In this document: piece after piece, positions 25,311 to 35,715 of the stretch
How positions within the stretch are numbered: the first letter of the stretch is position 1
Layout of the letters: each line of letters begins with the position of its first letter
Source: Actinomycetes bacterium
GTDB lineage: Bacteria > Actinomycetota > Acidimicrobiia > Acidimicrobiales > RAAP-2
Direction of reading: 5' to 3'
Assembly (NCBI GenBank): GCA_021848365.1
Contig: JAJZUS010000001.1
Location: 959,517 to 1,023,516, forward strand
Length of the DNA: 64,000 nucleotides
Notes under the pieces: generated by a model
What the model was told of the DNA's origin: nothing
The model's input: only the letters and a program-made list of their open reading frames with translations
Database searches by the model: none
Made by a program: the position numbers and the translations under genes

Positions 25311-25386
25311 TGGTGCGCCGGCCGGGACTTGAACCCGGAACCTGTTGATTAAGAGTCAAATGCTCTGCCAATTGAGCTACCGGCGC
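25311..25386 (-). tRNA. tRNA-Lys (CTT)
   Basis: The minus strand reads as a full cloverleaf beginning GCGCCGGTAGCTC. The 7-bp acceptor stem is perfect, the anticodon loop is CTCTTAA with anticodon CTT, the T arm has GGTTCAAGTCC, and CCA is encoded (25311-25313). It lies between the cysteine-synthase-like gene and an aldehyde dehydrogenase. Confidence 0.97.
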
Positions 25387-25420
25387 GAGTCGATCTTACA
25401 CGACCACGCCGCCGAGAGGT

Positions 25421-26845
<1,425 letters not shown>

Positions 26846-26937
26846 GTCTTCCCCCTCGGTCGCCCGCGGTGGGCGCCCTAGGGGGAAATCTATCCCCGGG
26901 GTGCCCTCACCGCGGCACGTCGTTCGGTGAGGGAAGG

Positions 26938-27015
26938 TGGGGTGAGCGACGGGGGTCGAACCCGCGACCTCCAGGACCACAACCTGGCGCTCTAACCAAC
27001 TGAGCTACGCCCACC
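26938..27015 (-). tRNA. tRNA-His (GTG)
   Basis: The minus strand folds as a cloverleaf with the extra 5' G expected for tRNA-His opposite the discriminator C. Anticodon stem CAGG/CCTG encloses TTGTGGT (anticodon GTG). The T arm holds GGTTCGACC and CCA is encoded at 26938-26940. Confidence 0.96.
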
Positions 27016-27070
27016 AGGTCGTTCCAGTATGGCACAGCGGTCGCGGTCTCCGACCGTACGATGGGGGGAC

Positions 27071-27144
27071 GCCCCTGTAGCTCAACTGGATAGAGCGGAC
27101 GGCTTCTACCCGTCAGGTTGCGGGTTCGATTCCTGCCGGGGGCA
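27071..27144 (+). tRNA. tRNA-Arg (TCT)
   Basis: The plus strand forms a cloverleaf starting GCCCCTGTAGCTC. The anticodon stem GACGG/CCGTC encloses CTTCTAC with anticodon TCT. The T arm contains GGTTCGATTCC and the acceptor stem closes with CGGGGGC. CCA is not encoded; CGA follows the discriminator, so the end must be added by nucleotidyltransferase. Confidence 0.96.
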
Positions 27145-27148
27145 CGAG

Positions 27149-27226
27149 TGGTCGGGAAGGCGGGATTTGAACCCGCGACCTCCTGGTCCCAAACCAGGCG
27201 CGCTAACCAAGCTGCGCTACTTCCCG
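27149..27226 (-). tRNA. tRNA-Pro (TGG)
   Basis: The minus strand forms a cloverleaf starting CGGGAAGTAGCGCAGC. The anticodon loop is TTTGGGA with anticodon TGG; the T arm has GGTTCAAATCC. The acceptor stem CGGGAAG/CTTCCCG is perfect and CCA is encoded at 27149-27151. It converges on tRNA-Arg with only 4 bases between the 3' ends. Confidence 0.96.
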
Positions 27227-27262
27227 TCGTCCCATCGTGGCACACGGCTCTCGGGACCGGCC

Positions 27263-27268
27263 TAGGGT
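27263..27268 (+). promoter_or_regulatory. Putative -10 box of the MDMPI_N gene
   Basis: TAGGGT lies about 21 bases upstream of ATG 27290, with a Shine-Dalgarno AGGGGG between them. Confidence 0.4.
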
Positions 27269-27289
27269 ATCGGCGACGAGGGGGTGCCC

Positions 27290-28102
27290 ATGGCCTACGA
27301 GTGGATCGTCGACGCGCTGGAGGCAACGTGGGACTCGGTCGACCGCGTCGTGCGCGACCGCCCGGCGGAGGCCTATCGCGCGGCCACCCCGTGCCCCGGC
27401 TGGAGTGTCCAGGACGTGCTGGCGCACCTCCTCGGCTTCGAGTCGGCGCTCAACGGTGAGCCGGCGCCCGAGTTCGCCGGTTCCTACCCGGAGTACGTAC
27501 GCAACGACATCGGTCGTCTGAATGAGGCCTACGTCGCCCACTACCGCGACGTCCCCGGCCCGGAGGTTCTCGCCCGCTTCCGCGACGTGACCGCGGCCTC
27601 CGTGGTGCGATTGCGGGGGCTGAGCGACGAGGCGTGGGAGACGATCGGTTGGAGCCCGGAGGGGGATCGCCCGTACTACCGCTTCATGGAGACTCGCGTC
27701 CTCGACAGTTGGATCCACCTCCAGGACATCCGCGACGCCCTCCTCGAGCCGGCCGACGATCACGGCCCGGGGGAGGAGATCGTCGTCAATCGCTTCGAGG
27801 CGGCCCTGCCCTACGTGGTGGGCAAGAGGATGTCGGCGCCGGAGGGCTTCCGACTGCGGTTGAACGTCAGTGGCCGAGCGGGCCGCAGCGTGACGGTCGA
27901 GGTGGTGGACGGACGAGCGCGAGCGGTGCCGAGCGTCGAGGGCGACGTCACCGTCGAGGTGACGACACCGGTCGCCCTGTTCTGGCGTCGCGCGGCCGGC
28001 CGCATCTCGGCGGAGGCCTTCCTCGGTGCGTCGGCGACCGACGTGCGCGGCGACCGACGGGCGGCGCAAGACTTCGCCGAGGGTCTCGCCATCATGATTT
28101 AG
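27290..28102 (+). CDS. Mycothiol-dependent maleylpyruvate isomerase-like (MDMPI_N, DinB-fold) protein
   Basis: The roughly 270-residue protein has the DinB-like four-helix N-terminal domain of the TIGR03083/MDMPI family: RAATPCPGWSVQDVLAHLLGFE with metal-binding His, and RFMETRVLDSWIHLQDIRDAL with a second conserved His. The C-terminal part resembles an SCP-like sterol-carrier fold. Family members use mycothiol or bacillithiol as thiol cofactor; most actinobacterial copies have unknown substrates. ATG 27290 with Shine-Dalgarno AGGGGG five bases upstream is preferred over GTG 27284. Confidence 0.8.
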   Translation: MAYEWIVDALEATWDSVDRVVRDRPAEAYRAATPCPGWSVQDVLAHLLGFESALNGEPAPEFAGSYPEYVRNDIGRLNEAYVAHYRDVPGPEVLARFRDVTAASVVRLRGLSDEAWETIGWSPEGDRPYYRFMETRVLDSWIHLQDIRDALLEPADDHGPGEEIVVNRFEAALPYVVGKRMSAPEGFRLRLNVSGRAGRSVTVEVVDGRARAVPSVEGDVTVEVTTPVALFWRRAAGRISAEAFLGASATDVRGDRRAAQDFAEGLAIMI

Positions 28103-28123
28103 GTGGGCCGACGACGAACCCGG

Positions 28124-28129
28124 TAGGCT
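28124..28129 (+). promoter_or_regulatory. Putative -10 box of tig
   Basis: TAGGCT ends 10 bases before the tig ATG at 28140. No Shine-Dalgarno is visible in the short interval. Confidence 0.4.
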
Positions 28130-28139
28130 GGAAACTCCT

Positions 28140-29468
28140 ATGCGCGCAACCGCCACTTCGCTGGAAAACAACCGGGTCAAGCTGAGCGTGGAGGTCGACG
28201 AGGACGAGATGTCCACGGCGATCGACCGAGCCGCGAAGTCCCTCGCCTCGCAGATCTCCGTCAAGGGATTTCGCAAGGGCAAGGTCCCGAAGAGCGTCCT
28301 GATCGCGCACCTCGGGGGTCCGGCCGCGTTGCGGAGCGAGGCGATCCGCGAGTCCGTGCCGGACTTCTACGCGAAGGCGGTCGCCGACACCGCGATCGAC
28401 CCGATCGCCGATCCCTCGATCACCGTGACCGCGGGCGAGGAGGAGGGCACCCTCGCGTTCGAGGCCGAGGTCGAGGTGCGACCCGAACTCGAGATCAGCG
28501 GCTACGGCGACCTGCGGGTGACCCTGCCGTCGCCTCAGGTGACTGACGTCGAGGTCGACGCCCAAATCGACCGCTTCCGCGAGACCGACGCCACCCTGAG
28601 CGACGTCGACCGCCCGATCGTGACCGGCGACCTCGTGACGATGGACGTGACGGTCTCGGAGGTGGGCTCGGACGCCGATCCGCTGTCGATGAGCGACTAC
28701 ATGTACACGGTCGGCTCCGGCACGATCATCGAGGGAGTCGACGAGCTCATCCTGGGATTGCGCGCCGGCGAGGATCTCGTGCTCAACGGGAGTCCCGCGG
28801 CGGGTCACACCGCGACGTACCAGCTGCGACTGAAGAAGGTGCAGGAGCGCATCCTGCCCGAGCTGACGGACGCGTGGGTCGAGGAGAGCACCGAGTGGGC
28901 GACGGTCACCGAGATGCGGGACCAGCTGATCGAGCAGATGCGGTCGATGAAGGTGACCGAGGCCCAGTTCGTCCAGCGGGACGCGTCGCTCGTGGCCCTC
29001 AGCGAACTGATCGCCGAGGACCTGGTGCCCGAGGCCCTGGTGAACAGTGAGGTCAACGAGCGGCTGCACGACTTGGGGCACCGCCTGGACAACCAGAAGA
29101 TGAGCCTCGAGACGTTCCTCCAGGTGACGAATCAGACCCCCGACGCCTTGCTCGAGTCACTGCGCTCGGACGCCCGTCGGGCTGTTCGCGTCGATCTCGC
29201 ACTGCGGGCGCTGGCTCGCGTCGAGGGACTTCAACCCTCGGACGAGGACATCGAGGAGGAGCTCGCGCGCACGGCGGAGTCCCTCGGAGTGGGGGCCGAC
29301 GTCCTGCGTCAGAACCTCCACGACACCGGCCGAAGCGTGGCCTTCGCCGCCGAGGTGGCGAAGATGAAGGCGTCGCGGTGGCTGCTCGACAACGTGACCT
29401 ACGTGGACTCGATGGGCGTCGCGATCGACCGCGAGATGCTGCGCGCCGAGCCCCTGGCCGACGCTTAG
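28140..29468 (+). CDS. tig: Trigger factor (ribosome-associated chaperone)
   Basis: The 442-residue protein has the ribosome-docking signature GFRKGKVP at residues 43-50, a central FKBP-like domain (about 150-235, VTGDLVTMDV and TIIEGVDELILGL), and a helical C-terminal domain. The FKBP domain is poor in the aromatic residues of active prolyl isomerases, so isomerase activity may be weak (inference). It binds ribosomal protein L23 and shields nascent chains. It heads the tig-clpP-clpX group, a common bacterial arrangement. Confidence 0.94.
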   Translation: MRATATSLENNRVKLSVEVDEDEMSTAIDRAAKSLASQISVKGFRKGKVPKSVLIAHLGGPAALRSEAIRESVPDFYAKAVADTAIDPIADPSITVTAGEEEGTLAFEAEVEVRPELEISGYGDLRVTLPSPQVTDVEVDAQIDRFRETDATLSDVDRPIVTGDLVTMDVTVSEVGSDADPLSMSDYMYTVGSGTIIEGVDELILGLRAGEDLVLNGSPAAGHTATYQLRLKKVQERILPELTDAWVEESTEWATVTEMRDQLIEQMRSMKVTEAQFVQRDASLVALSELIAEDLVPEALVNSEVNERLHDLGHRLDNQKMSLETFLQVTNQTPDALLESLRSDARRAVRVDLALRALARVEGLQPSDEDIEEELARTAESLGVGADVLRQNLHDTGRSVAFAAEVAKMKASRWLLDNVTYVDSMGVAIDREMLRAEPLADA

Positions 29469-29471
29469 GGT
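29466..29471 (+). promoter_or_regulatory. Putative -10 box of clpP overlapping the tig stop codon
   Basis: TAGGGT shares bases with the tig stop codon and ends 6 bases before GTG 29478, so clpP may have its own leaderless transcript besides read-through from tig. Confidence 0.35.
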
Positions 29472-29477
29472 GGAGGC

Positions 29478-30086
29478 GTGCGCGTGACCTCGTCCCCCCA
29501 GAACTACCTCGTCCCCACCGTCGTCGAGTCGTCCAACCGCGGTGAGCGGGCCTACGACCTCTACAGCCGACTGCTGCGCGAGAGGATCATCTTCCTCGGC
29601 ACGCCGATCGACGACACCGTGGCGAACCTGATCTGCGCCCAGATGCTGTTCCTGGAGTCGGAGGACCCCGACAAGGACATCAACCTGTACATCAACTCGC
29701 CCGGCGGCGACATCACGGGACTGCTCGCGATCTACGACACGATGAAGTACATCAAGCCCGACGTCTCGACCTTCTGCTTCGGTCAAGCCGCGTCCGCGGC
29801 GGCGGTGCTCTTGGGAGCGGGAGCCCGGGGCAAGCGCTACGCGCTGCCGCACGCGCGCGTTCTCCTGCACCAGCCCTGGGGTGGCGTCGGAGGGCAGGCC
29901 TCGGACATCGAGATCCAGGCCCGTGAGATCCTGCGGATGAAGGACATGCTCAACGAGATGCTCGCGGCCGACACCGGACAGACGGTGGAACGTATCGCGA
30001 AGGACACCGACCGAGACTTCATCATGGAAGCTCCCGAGGCCGTCACGTACGGACTGATTGACGAAGTCATCTCGGCCCGCGCCTAG
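29478..30086 (+). CDS. clpP: ATP-dependent Clp protease proteolytic subunit
   Basis: The 202-residue protein has the serine-protease triad of ClpP: Ser106 in FGQAASAAA, His131 in VLLHQPWGG and Asp180 in DTDRDF. The hydrophobic strand [21 protein letters not shown] matches the oligomerisation core. It forms the tetradecameric chamber fed by ClpX and ClpC. Only one clpP is present here, whereas many Actinobacteria have a clpP1-clpP2 pair in this position. GTG 29478 is 9 bases after the tig stop. Confidence 0.95.
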   Translation: MRVTSSPQNYLVPTVVESSNRGERAYDLYSRLLRERIIFLGTPIDDTVANLICAQMLFLESEDPDKDINLYINSPGGDITGLLAIYDTMKYIKPDVSTFCFGQAASAAAVLLGAGARGKRYALPHARVLLHQPWGGVGGQASDIEIQAREILRMKDMLNEMLAADTGQTVERIAKDTDRDFIMEAPEAVTYGLIDEVISARA

Positions 30087-30203
30087 TTCGGCGTCGCTCG
30101 CGGTGATTCGTACCCTCTGACCAGGTCCGAGGACCTCGTCGCGGCGCACGGACGATCGCCGGATGCCGACGTGGAGATTCCCGAATCTCGGGTGGGGGCC
30201 CCC

Positions 30204-30209
30204 TAGGAT
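30204..30209 (+). promoter_or_regulatory. Putative -10 box of clpX
   Basis: TAGGAT lies 29 bases upstream of the clpX GTG 30238, within the 151-base clpP-clpX gap, and is followed by a GGAGG Shine-Dalgarno (30228-30232). Confidence 0.4.
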
Positions 30210-30237
30210 GGGTGGGTCCGGTGTGTCGGAGGTAGCC

Positions 30238-31494
30238 GTGGCCAAGTTCGGCGAGGGTAACGACCTCATCAAGTGCAGCTTCTGCGCTAAGGGTCAAAAA
30301 CAAGTCAAGAAGTTGATCGCGGGACCCAGCGTCTACATCTGCGACGAGTGCATCGAGTTGTGCAACGACATCATCGCGGATGAGTTCGGCGATCGACCCG
30401 AGTTCGTCCTGGAGGACCTCCCCACACCCCGGGAGATCTCGTCGTTCCTGGACGAGTTCGTCATCGGTCAGCAGGAGGCCAAGAAGATCCTGTCGGTCGC
30501 CGTGTACAACCACTACAAGCGGATCCAATCGGGCCCTCTGCACGACGACGACGTGGAGGTCGCGAAGTCCAACGTCCTGCTCCTCGGGCCGACGGGATGC
30601 GGTAAGACCTTCCTCGCCCAGACGCTGGCCCGCATGCTCAACGTCCCCTTCGCGATCGCCGACGCGACGGCGCTCACCGAGGCGGGTTACGTCGGTGAGG
30701 ATGTGGAGAACATCCTGCTCAAGTTGCTCGCGGCCGCCGACTTTGACGTCAAGCGAGCCGAGCGCGGGATTATCTACATCGACGAGATCGACAAGATCGC
30801 CCGCAAGGCCGACAACCCGTCGATCACGCGAGACGTGTCGGGGGAGGGCGTTCAGCAGGCGTTGCTCAAGATCCTCGAGGGAACCGTGGCGAGCGTGCCG
30901 CCCCAGGGTGGGCGCAAGCATCCGCACCAGGAGTTCATCTCGATCGACACGTCGAACATTCTCTTCGTGTGCGGAGGCGCCTTCGCGGGACTCGAGGCGA
31001 TCATCGAGCGTCGGCTGGGGAAGAAGTCGATTGGCTTCAACTCGCCCATCGAGTCGAAGCGCGCCGGCGACATCGACGTGTTCCGTCACGTGCTGCCCGA
31101 GGACCTCATGAAGTTCGGCCTCATCCCCGAGTTCATCGGGCGGCTCCCGGTGGTGGGATCCGTCCAGAACCTCGATCGTGACATGCTCATCCGAGTCCTG
31201 ACCGAACCGAAGAACTCGTTGGTGCGACAGTTCCAGCAGGTCCTCGCCATGGACGGCACCGAGCTCGTGATCGATGACGACGCCCTCGAGGCGATCGCGG
31301 ATCTCGCCCTGGAGCGTGGGACGGGGGCACGCGGCCTTCGGTCAATCCTCGAGGCTGTGCTCCTCGACGCCATGTATGACCTACCCGGACGCGACGACGT
31401 GGCTCGCTGCGTCGTGACCGCGGCGGCCGTCCGGGGAGACGAGGCGCCGACGTACGAGACGCGTCGGACCTCGCGCACCCGGCGCGCCAGCTGA
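30238..31494 (+). CDS. clpX: ATP-dependent Clp protease ATP-binding subunit ClpX
   Basis: The 418-residue AAA+ unfoldase has the N-terminal zinc-binding domain (Cys13, Cys16, Cys35, Cys38), Walker A GPTGCGKT at residues 117-124, Walker B IYIDEIDK at 179-186 and sensor-2 GARGLR near the end. It recognises substrates and feeds them to ClpP. The frame has an ATG at 30163, but GTG 30238 has a GGAGG Shine-Dalgarno five bases upstream and yields the canonical N terminus. It has its own putative promoter. Confidence 0.96.
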   Translation: MAKFGEGNDLIKCSFCAKGQKQVKKLIAGPSVYICDECIELCNDIIADEFGDRPEFVLEDLPTPREISSFLDEFVIGQQEAKKILSVAVYNHYKRIQSGPLHDDDVEVAKSNVLLLGPTGCGKTFLAQTLARMLNVPFAIADATALTEAGYVGEDVENILLKLLAAADFDVKRAERGIIYIDEIDKIARKADNPSITRDVSGEGVQQALLKILEGTVASVPPQGGRKHPHQEFISIDTSNILFVCGGAFAGLEAIIERRLGKKSIGFNSPIESKRAGDIDVFRHVLPEDLMKFGLIPEFIGRLPVVGSVQNLDRDMLIRVLTEPKNSLVRQFQQVLAMDGTELVIDDDALEAIADLALERGTGARGLRSILEAVLLDAMYDLPGRDDVARCVVTAAAVRGDEAPTYETRRTSRTRRAS

Positions 31495-31499
31495 GGGAC

Positions 31500-32828
31500 G
31501 TGCGCTTCTCGACCTACGCGGAGGCGCTCGCCTGGTTGGAGTCTCGGGTGGACTTCGAGCGCGAGACTCCGCATCGCCACCGACCCCCCACGCTAGAGCC
31601 GGTGTCGTCGACGCTCGCCCTGCTCGCCGACCCTCATCGGGACTACCCCAGCGTGCACGTCACCGGCACGAATGGCAAGGGAACGACGACGACGCTCGCG
31701 AGCGCGCTCCTTCGCGCGGCGGGACTGCGGGTGGGGACCTACACCAGTCCCGACCTACACGCGGTCAACGAGCGCATCGCCATCAACGGTGAACCGATCG
31801 ACGACGACACCTTCGTCGAGCTCTTCTCTCGCGTGGCGGACGTCGAGTCCGTGTCGGGCATCACGCTGACCCGCTTCGAGGCGCTCACGGTCGCCGCGCT
31901 GCTGCACTTCTCGGACGAGGGGGTGGACGTGGCGGTCGTCGAGGTGGGTCTCGGGGGGACCTGGGACGCGACCAACGTGATCGACAGCGACGTCGCGGTT
32001 CTCACCAACGTGGACCTCGACCACACGGCCGTCCTCGGCCCCACCGTTGGGGCCATCGCGCGCGACAAGGTGGGCATCTTCCGCGAGGACGGCATCGCGA
32101 TCGTGGGGACGAGCGACGACGAGGTGGTCGAGATCGCGCGCGAACGCGCCGAGCGCCTCGGCGCCACGCTGTGGCTGTCCGGGCGTGACGTGATCGTCGA
32201 GCGCAACGACCTGGCCGTCGGCGGACGGCGACTGAGTGTGCGAACGCCGTACGCGCGCCACGACGACGTCCTCCTCAGCCTTCACGGTGTCCATCAGGGG
32301 CGCAACGCCGCCGTGGCGATCGCCGCGGCCGAAGCCTTCCTCGGGCGGAGGCTCGACGACGACCTGGTCACGCGGGTGCTGGGTTCGATCCGGATGCCTG
32401 GTCGTCTCGAAGTCGTCGGGCACGATCCGATGGTCGTCATCGACGGGGCCCACAACCCGGCCGGCCTGCGCGCCCTCGTGGCGTCGCTCGCCGATGGGTT
32501 CCACGTCGCGGGGGAGCGCCGCTGCGTCATGGGCGTTCTCGAGGGCCGCGACATCGGGGACATGCTGGACCCGCTCGTGGAGGCCGGAGTCACCTGGTTC
32601 TACGTCGCGGCACCACGGTCCCCGCGCGCGGTCGATCCCGAGATCCTCGCCGCAGCGGCTCGAGAACGTGGCGTGGGCGCCTCGGTCCACCCGAGTGGGG
32701 CGGCGGCTCTCGCCCACGCCCGGGAGAACGCGCGTGACGATGACTTGGTGATCGTCACCGGGAGCCTCTACCTCGTTGGCGAGGTTCGAGCGGAACTGCT
32801 CGGTATCGCGCACCGCCACGCGTCCTGA
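31500..32828 (+). CDS. folC: Bifunctional folylpolyglutamate/dihydrofolate synthase
   Basis: The 442-residue Mur-ligase-fold protein has the ATP-binding loop HVTGTNGKGT (residues 53-62), VEVGLGGTWDATNVI, NVDLDHTAVLG and the C-terminal DGAHNPAGLRAL motif. It adds glutamate to folates. GTG 31500 is five bases after the clpX stop, so it is probably co-transcribed with clpX. In many Actinobacteria valS sits between these two genes; here it is absent. Confidence 0.94.
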   Translation: MRFSTYAEALAWLESRVDFERETPHRHRPPTLEPVSSTLALLADPHRDYPSVHVTGTNGKGTTTTLASALLRAAGLRVGTYTSPDLHAVNERIAINGEPIDDDTFVELFSRVADVESVSGITLTRFEALTVAALLHFSDEGVDVAVVEVGLGGTWDATNVIDSDVAVLTNVDLDHTAVLGPTVGAIARDKVGIFREDGIAIVGTSDDEVVEIARERAERLGATLWLSGRDVIVERNDLAVGGRRLSVRTPYARHDDVLLSLHGVHQGRNAAVAIAAAEAFLGRRLDDDLVTRVLGSIRMPGRLEVVGHDPMVVIDGAHNPAGLRALVASLADGFHVAGERRCVMGVLEGRDIGDMLDPLVEAGVTWFYVAAPRSPRAVDPEILAAAARERGVGASVHPSGAAALAHARENARDDDLVIVTGSLYLVGEVRAELLGIAHRHAS

Positions 32829-32842
32829 CGCGAGTGCGCTGT

Positions 32843-32848
32843 TAGATT
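32843..32848 (+). promoter_or_regulatory. Putative -10 box of ndk (leaderless)
   Basis: TAGATT ends 8 bases before GTG 32857, with no Shine-Dalgarno between. Confidence 0.45.
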
Positions 32849-32856
32849 GGGCGCCC

Positions 32857-33267
32857 GTGAACCGAACCCTGATCATCGTGAAGCCCGATGGAGTTGCTCG
32901 TGGACTCGTCGGTGAGGTCCTCCACCGGATGGAGCGGCGAGGACTCCGGCTGGTCGAGGCCGAACTGCGCACCCTCGACGCCGCGACGGCGGCGCGCCAC
33001 TACGCGGAGCACGAGGGTCGTCCCTACTACGACGGTCTGGTCTCGTTCATCACGAGTGGTCCGGTCCTCGTCGCCGTCGTCGAAGGGCCCGAGGACACCT
33101 GGAGGATGGTGCGCACGATGATGGGGCCGACGAACCCCGTCGACGCGCCGCCCGGAACGATCCGGGGCGACCTCGCGACGGTGATGGCGCAGAACGTGAT
33201 TCACGGGTCCGACTCCGCCGAGTCCGCGGTGCGGGAGATCGGGATCTTCTTCCCCCACTTGGCTTAG
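32857..33267 (+). CDS. ndk: Nucleoside diphosphate kinase
   Basis: The 136-residue protein has the NDK signature NVIHGSDS with the phosphorylated His116, and the N-terminal [18 protein letters not shown]. It balances nucleoside triphosphate pools. GTG 32857 gives the standard length; a frame extension to 32776 runs inside folC and is rejected. Own promoter likely. Confidence 0.96.
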   Translation: MNRTLIIVKPDGVARGLVGEVLHRMERRGLRLVEAELRTLDAATAARHYAEHEGRPYYDGLVSFITSGPVLVAVVEGPEDTWRMVRTMMGPTNPVDAPPGTIRGDLATVMAQNVIHGSDSAESAVREIGIFFPHLA

Positions 33268-33300
33268 CCCCCGGTCTGGTCGGCGCCCGCCGGCGTGCCC

Positions 33301-33306
33301 TAGCCT
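33301..33306 (+). promoter_or_regulatory. Putative -10 box of the mreBCD-mrdA operon
   Basis: TAGCCT lies 46 bases before the mreB ATG 33353, giving a leader of about 40 bases with an AGAAGG Shine-Dalgarno at 33342-33347. Confidence 0.4.
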
Positions 33307-33352
33307 AAGGGGGAGAGTGGGCGACGTCGGGACCCGCTGTCAGAAGGTTGAG

Positions 33353-34384
33353 ATGGTGGACAGTCGTTTCTCGTTGCTCGGTCGTGACATGGCGGTGGAC
33401 CTTGGTACGGCCAACACGCTCGTCTACGTGCGCGGGCGGGGCATCATCCTCAACGAGCCCTCCGTGGTCGCCGTCGACGTGAAGGACGGCAAGCCGCTCG
33501 CCGTCGGGGCGGAGGCGAAGCGGATGATCGGCCGCACGCCGAGCAACATCCAGGCGATTCGTCCGCTGAAGGATGGCGTCATCGCCGACTTCGAGATCTG
33601 CGAGAAGATGTTGCGCTACTTCATCCACCGCGTGCACCAGCGCCGATTCGCGAAGCCGAGGATGGTGATCTGCGTGCCGTCCGGCATCACTGGCGTCGAG
33701 CAGCGAGCGGTGATGGAGGCGGCCGAGTTTGCCGGCGCCCGTAAGGCGTACATCATCGAAGAGCCGATGGCCGCGGCGATCGGTGCGGGCCTGCCCATCC
33801 ACGAGCCGAGCGGCAACATGGTCGTCGACATCGGTGGAGGAACGACCGAGGTCGCCGTCATCTCCCTGGGCGGCATCGTGACGAGCCAGTCCATCCGAGT
33901 GGGTGGCGACGAGCTCGACGAGGCGATCGTGGCCTTCGTGAAGAAGGAGTTCCAACTGGCCCTCGGTGAGCGGACCGCGGAGGAGATCAAGATCCAGTTG
34001 GGGTCCGCGTACCCGTTGGAGCGCGAGCTCCACGCCGAGATTCGCGGCCGCGACCTCGTGACGGGACTGCCCAAGACGGTCGTCATCTCGACCGAGCAGA
34101 TCCGCCAAGCGATCGAGGAACCGGTCCAGGCGATCGTCGACGCCGTGAAGGTGACGCTCGACCGCACGCCGCCTGAACTCGCATCTGACCTGATGGAACA
34201 GGGAATCGTTCTGACCGGAGGCGGCGCGTTGCTGAACGGCCTGGCCCAGCGGCTCGAGGTCGAGACCAACATGCCGATCATCGTGGCGAACGACCCCCTG
34301 AACTGTGTCGCACTCGGTAGTGGCATGTGCCTCGAGGAGCTCGAGACCTTCTCCCGCATGCTCAAGTCGAGTCCGACGCGCTAG
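33353..34384 (+). CDS. mreB: Rod shape-determining actin homologue MreB
   Basis: The 343-residue actin-fold ATPase has phosphate-1 motif [32 protein letters not shown] (phosphate-2) and [12 protein letters not shown] (adenosine). ATG 33353 with Shine-Dalgarno AGAAGG gives the family length; a frame-compatible GTG at 33317 would add 12 residues. It forms membrane-bound filaments that guide lateral wall synthesis, so the organism is probably rod-shaped. First gene of mreB-mreC-mreD-mrdA. Confidence 0.96.
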   Translation: MVDSRFSLLGRDMAVDLGTANTLVYVRGRGIILNEPSVVAVDVKDGKPLAVGAEAKRMIGRTPSNIQAIRPLKDGVIADFEICEKMLRYFIHRVHQRRFAKPRMVICVPSGITGVEQRAVMEAAEFAGARKAYIIEEPMAAAIGAGLPIHEPSGNMVVDIGGGTTEVAVISLGGIVTSQSIRVGGDELDEAIVAFVKKEFQLALGERTAEEIKIQLGSAYPLERELHAEIRGRDLVTGLPKTVVISTEQIRQAIEEPVQAIVDAVKVTLDRTPPELASDLMEQGIVLTGGGALLNGLAQRLEVETNMPIIVANDPLNCVALGSGMCLEELETFSRMLKSSPTR

Positions 34385-34387
34385 CGC

Positions 34388-35206
34388 GTGGCCCACGATC
34401 GCGCGCGTCGGCGGGCGTGGACCCTCGGGGTCGCGTCCCTTCTGCTGGTCACCGTCCTCTACTCCACGGTCGGCATCATCTCGGGCTTGCGCAGCGCGGC
34501 CAATATCGTGGTCGCGCCGTTCGCGTGGACGATCGACACCGTGGCGCGTCCGATCGGACACCTCTTCGCGGGCGCCATCAACTACTCCGACGTCGTCGCC
34601 CAGAACGAACGACTTCGCTACCAACTCGGCCAGGCACAGACCACGGCGCGTGAAGCCTGGGCCCTCGACCGCCAACTGCAGCAGATCTCGGCGTCGACGC
34701 ACGTCCCCTTCGTGAGTGGCCTCCCGGTCGTGACCGCGCAAGTCGTGACCTTCTCGCCGACCAACTTCGCGGCCACCTTCGACATCTCGGTCGGTCGCGA
34801 CCAGGGGGTGCTCACGGGAATGCCCGTCGTGGCGAACGGCGGACTGGTCGGCTCGGTGATCTCCACGACGCCGCGAGGGGCGACCGTTCGACTGATCACC
34901 GACGCGGCCTCCTCGGTGGGCGTGACCTACGGCAACGGGCAGGAGTCGATGGTCGTGAGTGGCCAGGGGGTCAACAACGGCCTCGCGACGTCGGGGGCCG
35001 CCGTGACGGCTCCGCCGTCGGCGGGGATGCTGCTCTCGACCGATGGGCTGAGCGGGGGACTCTTCCCCGCGGGTCTGCCCGTGGCTCGCGTCACTCACTC
35101 GTCGCTGTCGCCGGGGGCGACGACCTACGACGTGACGGCCGTGCCGGCTGCGGACTTGCGGCACCTCTTCTACGTCGACGTGGTGCTCTGGGAGCCCTCG
35201 ACGTGA
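34388..35206 (+). CDS. mreC: Rod shape-determining protein MreC
   Basis: The 272-residue protein has a short cytoplasmic N terminus, one membrane helix (about residues 12-32), a coiled-coil-like stretch (AQNERLRYQLGQAQTTAREAW) and the periplasm-facing MreC beta domain (GRDQGVLTGMPVVANGGLVGSV). It links MreB to the wall synthases outside the membrane. It starts three bases after the mreB stop and overlaps mreD by GTGA. Confidence 0.93.
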   Translation: MAHDRARRRAWTLGVASLLLVTVLYSTVGIISGLRSAANIVVAPFAWTIDTVARPIGHLFAGAINYSDVVAQNERLRYQLGQAQTTAREAWALDRQLQQISASTHVPFVSGLPVVTAQVVTFSPTNFAATFDISVGRDQGVLTGMPVVANGGLVGSVISTTPRGATVRLITDAASSVGVTYGNGQESMVVSGQGVNNGLATSGAAVTAPPSAGMLLSTDGLSGGLFPAGLPVARVTHSSLSPGATTYDVTAVPAADLRHLFYVDVVLWEPST

Positions 35207-35715
35207 CGCGGGCCCTCGTGCCCGTGACCCTGATGACACTGGTCGTCGTGGGACTGCAGCTCGCGATCTTCTCGACGTTGCGCGTCGAGGGAGTCGTGGT
35301 GATGCTGGTGTGGCTCTGGCCTGCGGTCATGGGGCTGATGGGCTTCACCTCGATCGCCGTGGTGGTCGCGATGGAGTCGGGCTTCTTCTTCGACACCCAT
35401 AGCGCGGCGCCCTTTGGCCTCACGATCGTCGTCGGCGTCGTGTTGGCGTGGCTGGCCTCACGCCTGGGACGCGAGGGCGTCGGTGACCTGGACTCGGCCG
35501 CCTGGTGGGTCACGCCGGTCCTCGCCGCCGTCGCCGGGGCGGTGGCACCATTCCTCTACGTCGCCCTCGGGTACCTGGAGCTCAACGGCACCCTGTGGCG
35601 CGGGAGCGTCCTCGCGAGCGCCGAGGTCAACGCGGTCGCCTTCTTCGTGTTGGCTCGCCCGGTGGCGCGCCTGGCACGCTCCGTGGGTCGGGTCGGGGAG
35701 AGGGTTCGACGGTGA
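35203..35715 (+). CDS. mreD: Rod shape-determining membrane protein MreD
   Basis: The 170-residue protein is almost wholly hydrophobic with about five transmembrane helices, in the place and size of MreD. It starts with GTG overlapping the mreC stop and its own stop overlaps the mrdA start (GTGA). Sequence conservation in this family is weak, so the call rests mostly on topology and context. Confidence 0.88.
   Translation: MTRALVPVTLMTLVVVGLQLAIFSTLRVEGVVVMLVWLWPAVMGLMGFTSIAVVVAMESGFFFDTHSAAPFGLTIVVGVVLAWLASRLGREGVGDLDSAAWWVTPVLAAVAGAVAPFLYVALGYLELNGTLWRGSVLASAEVNAVAFFVLARPVARLARSVGRVGERVRR

Noticed and set aside
26846-26980. N-terminal extension of the aldehyde dehydrogenase
   Set aside because: The extended frame passes through tRNA-His; ATG 26845 with a good Shine-Dalgarno gives the normal family length.
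33305-35239. A 644-codon open frame on the minus strand across mreB and mreC
   Set aside because: It is a GC-driven antisense shadow: the plus strand encodes two unmistakable proteins there, and the translated shadow is rich in Arg, His and Asp with no family motif.
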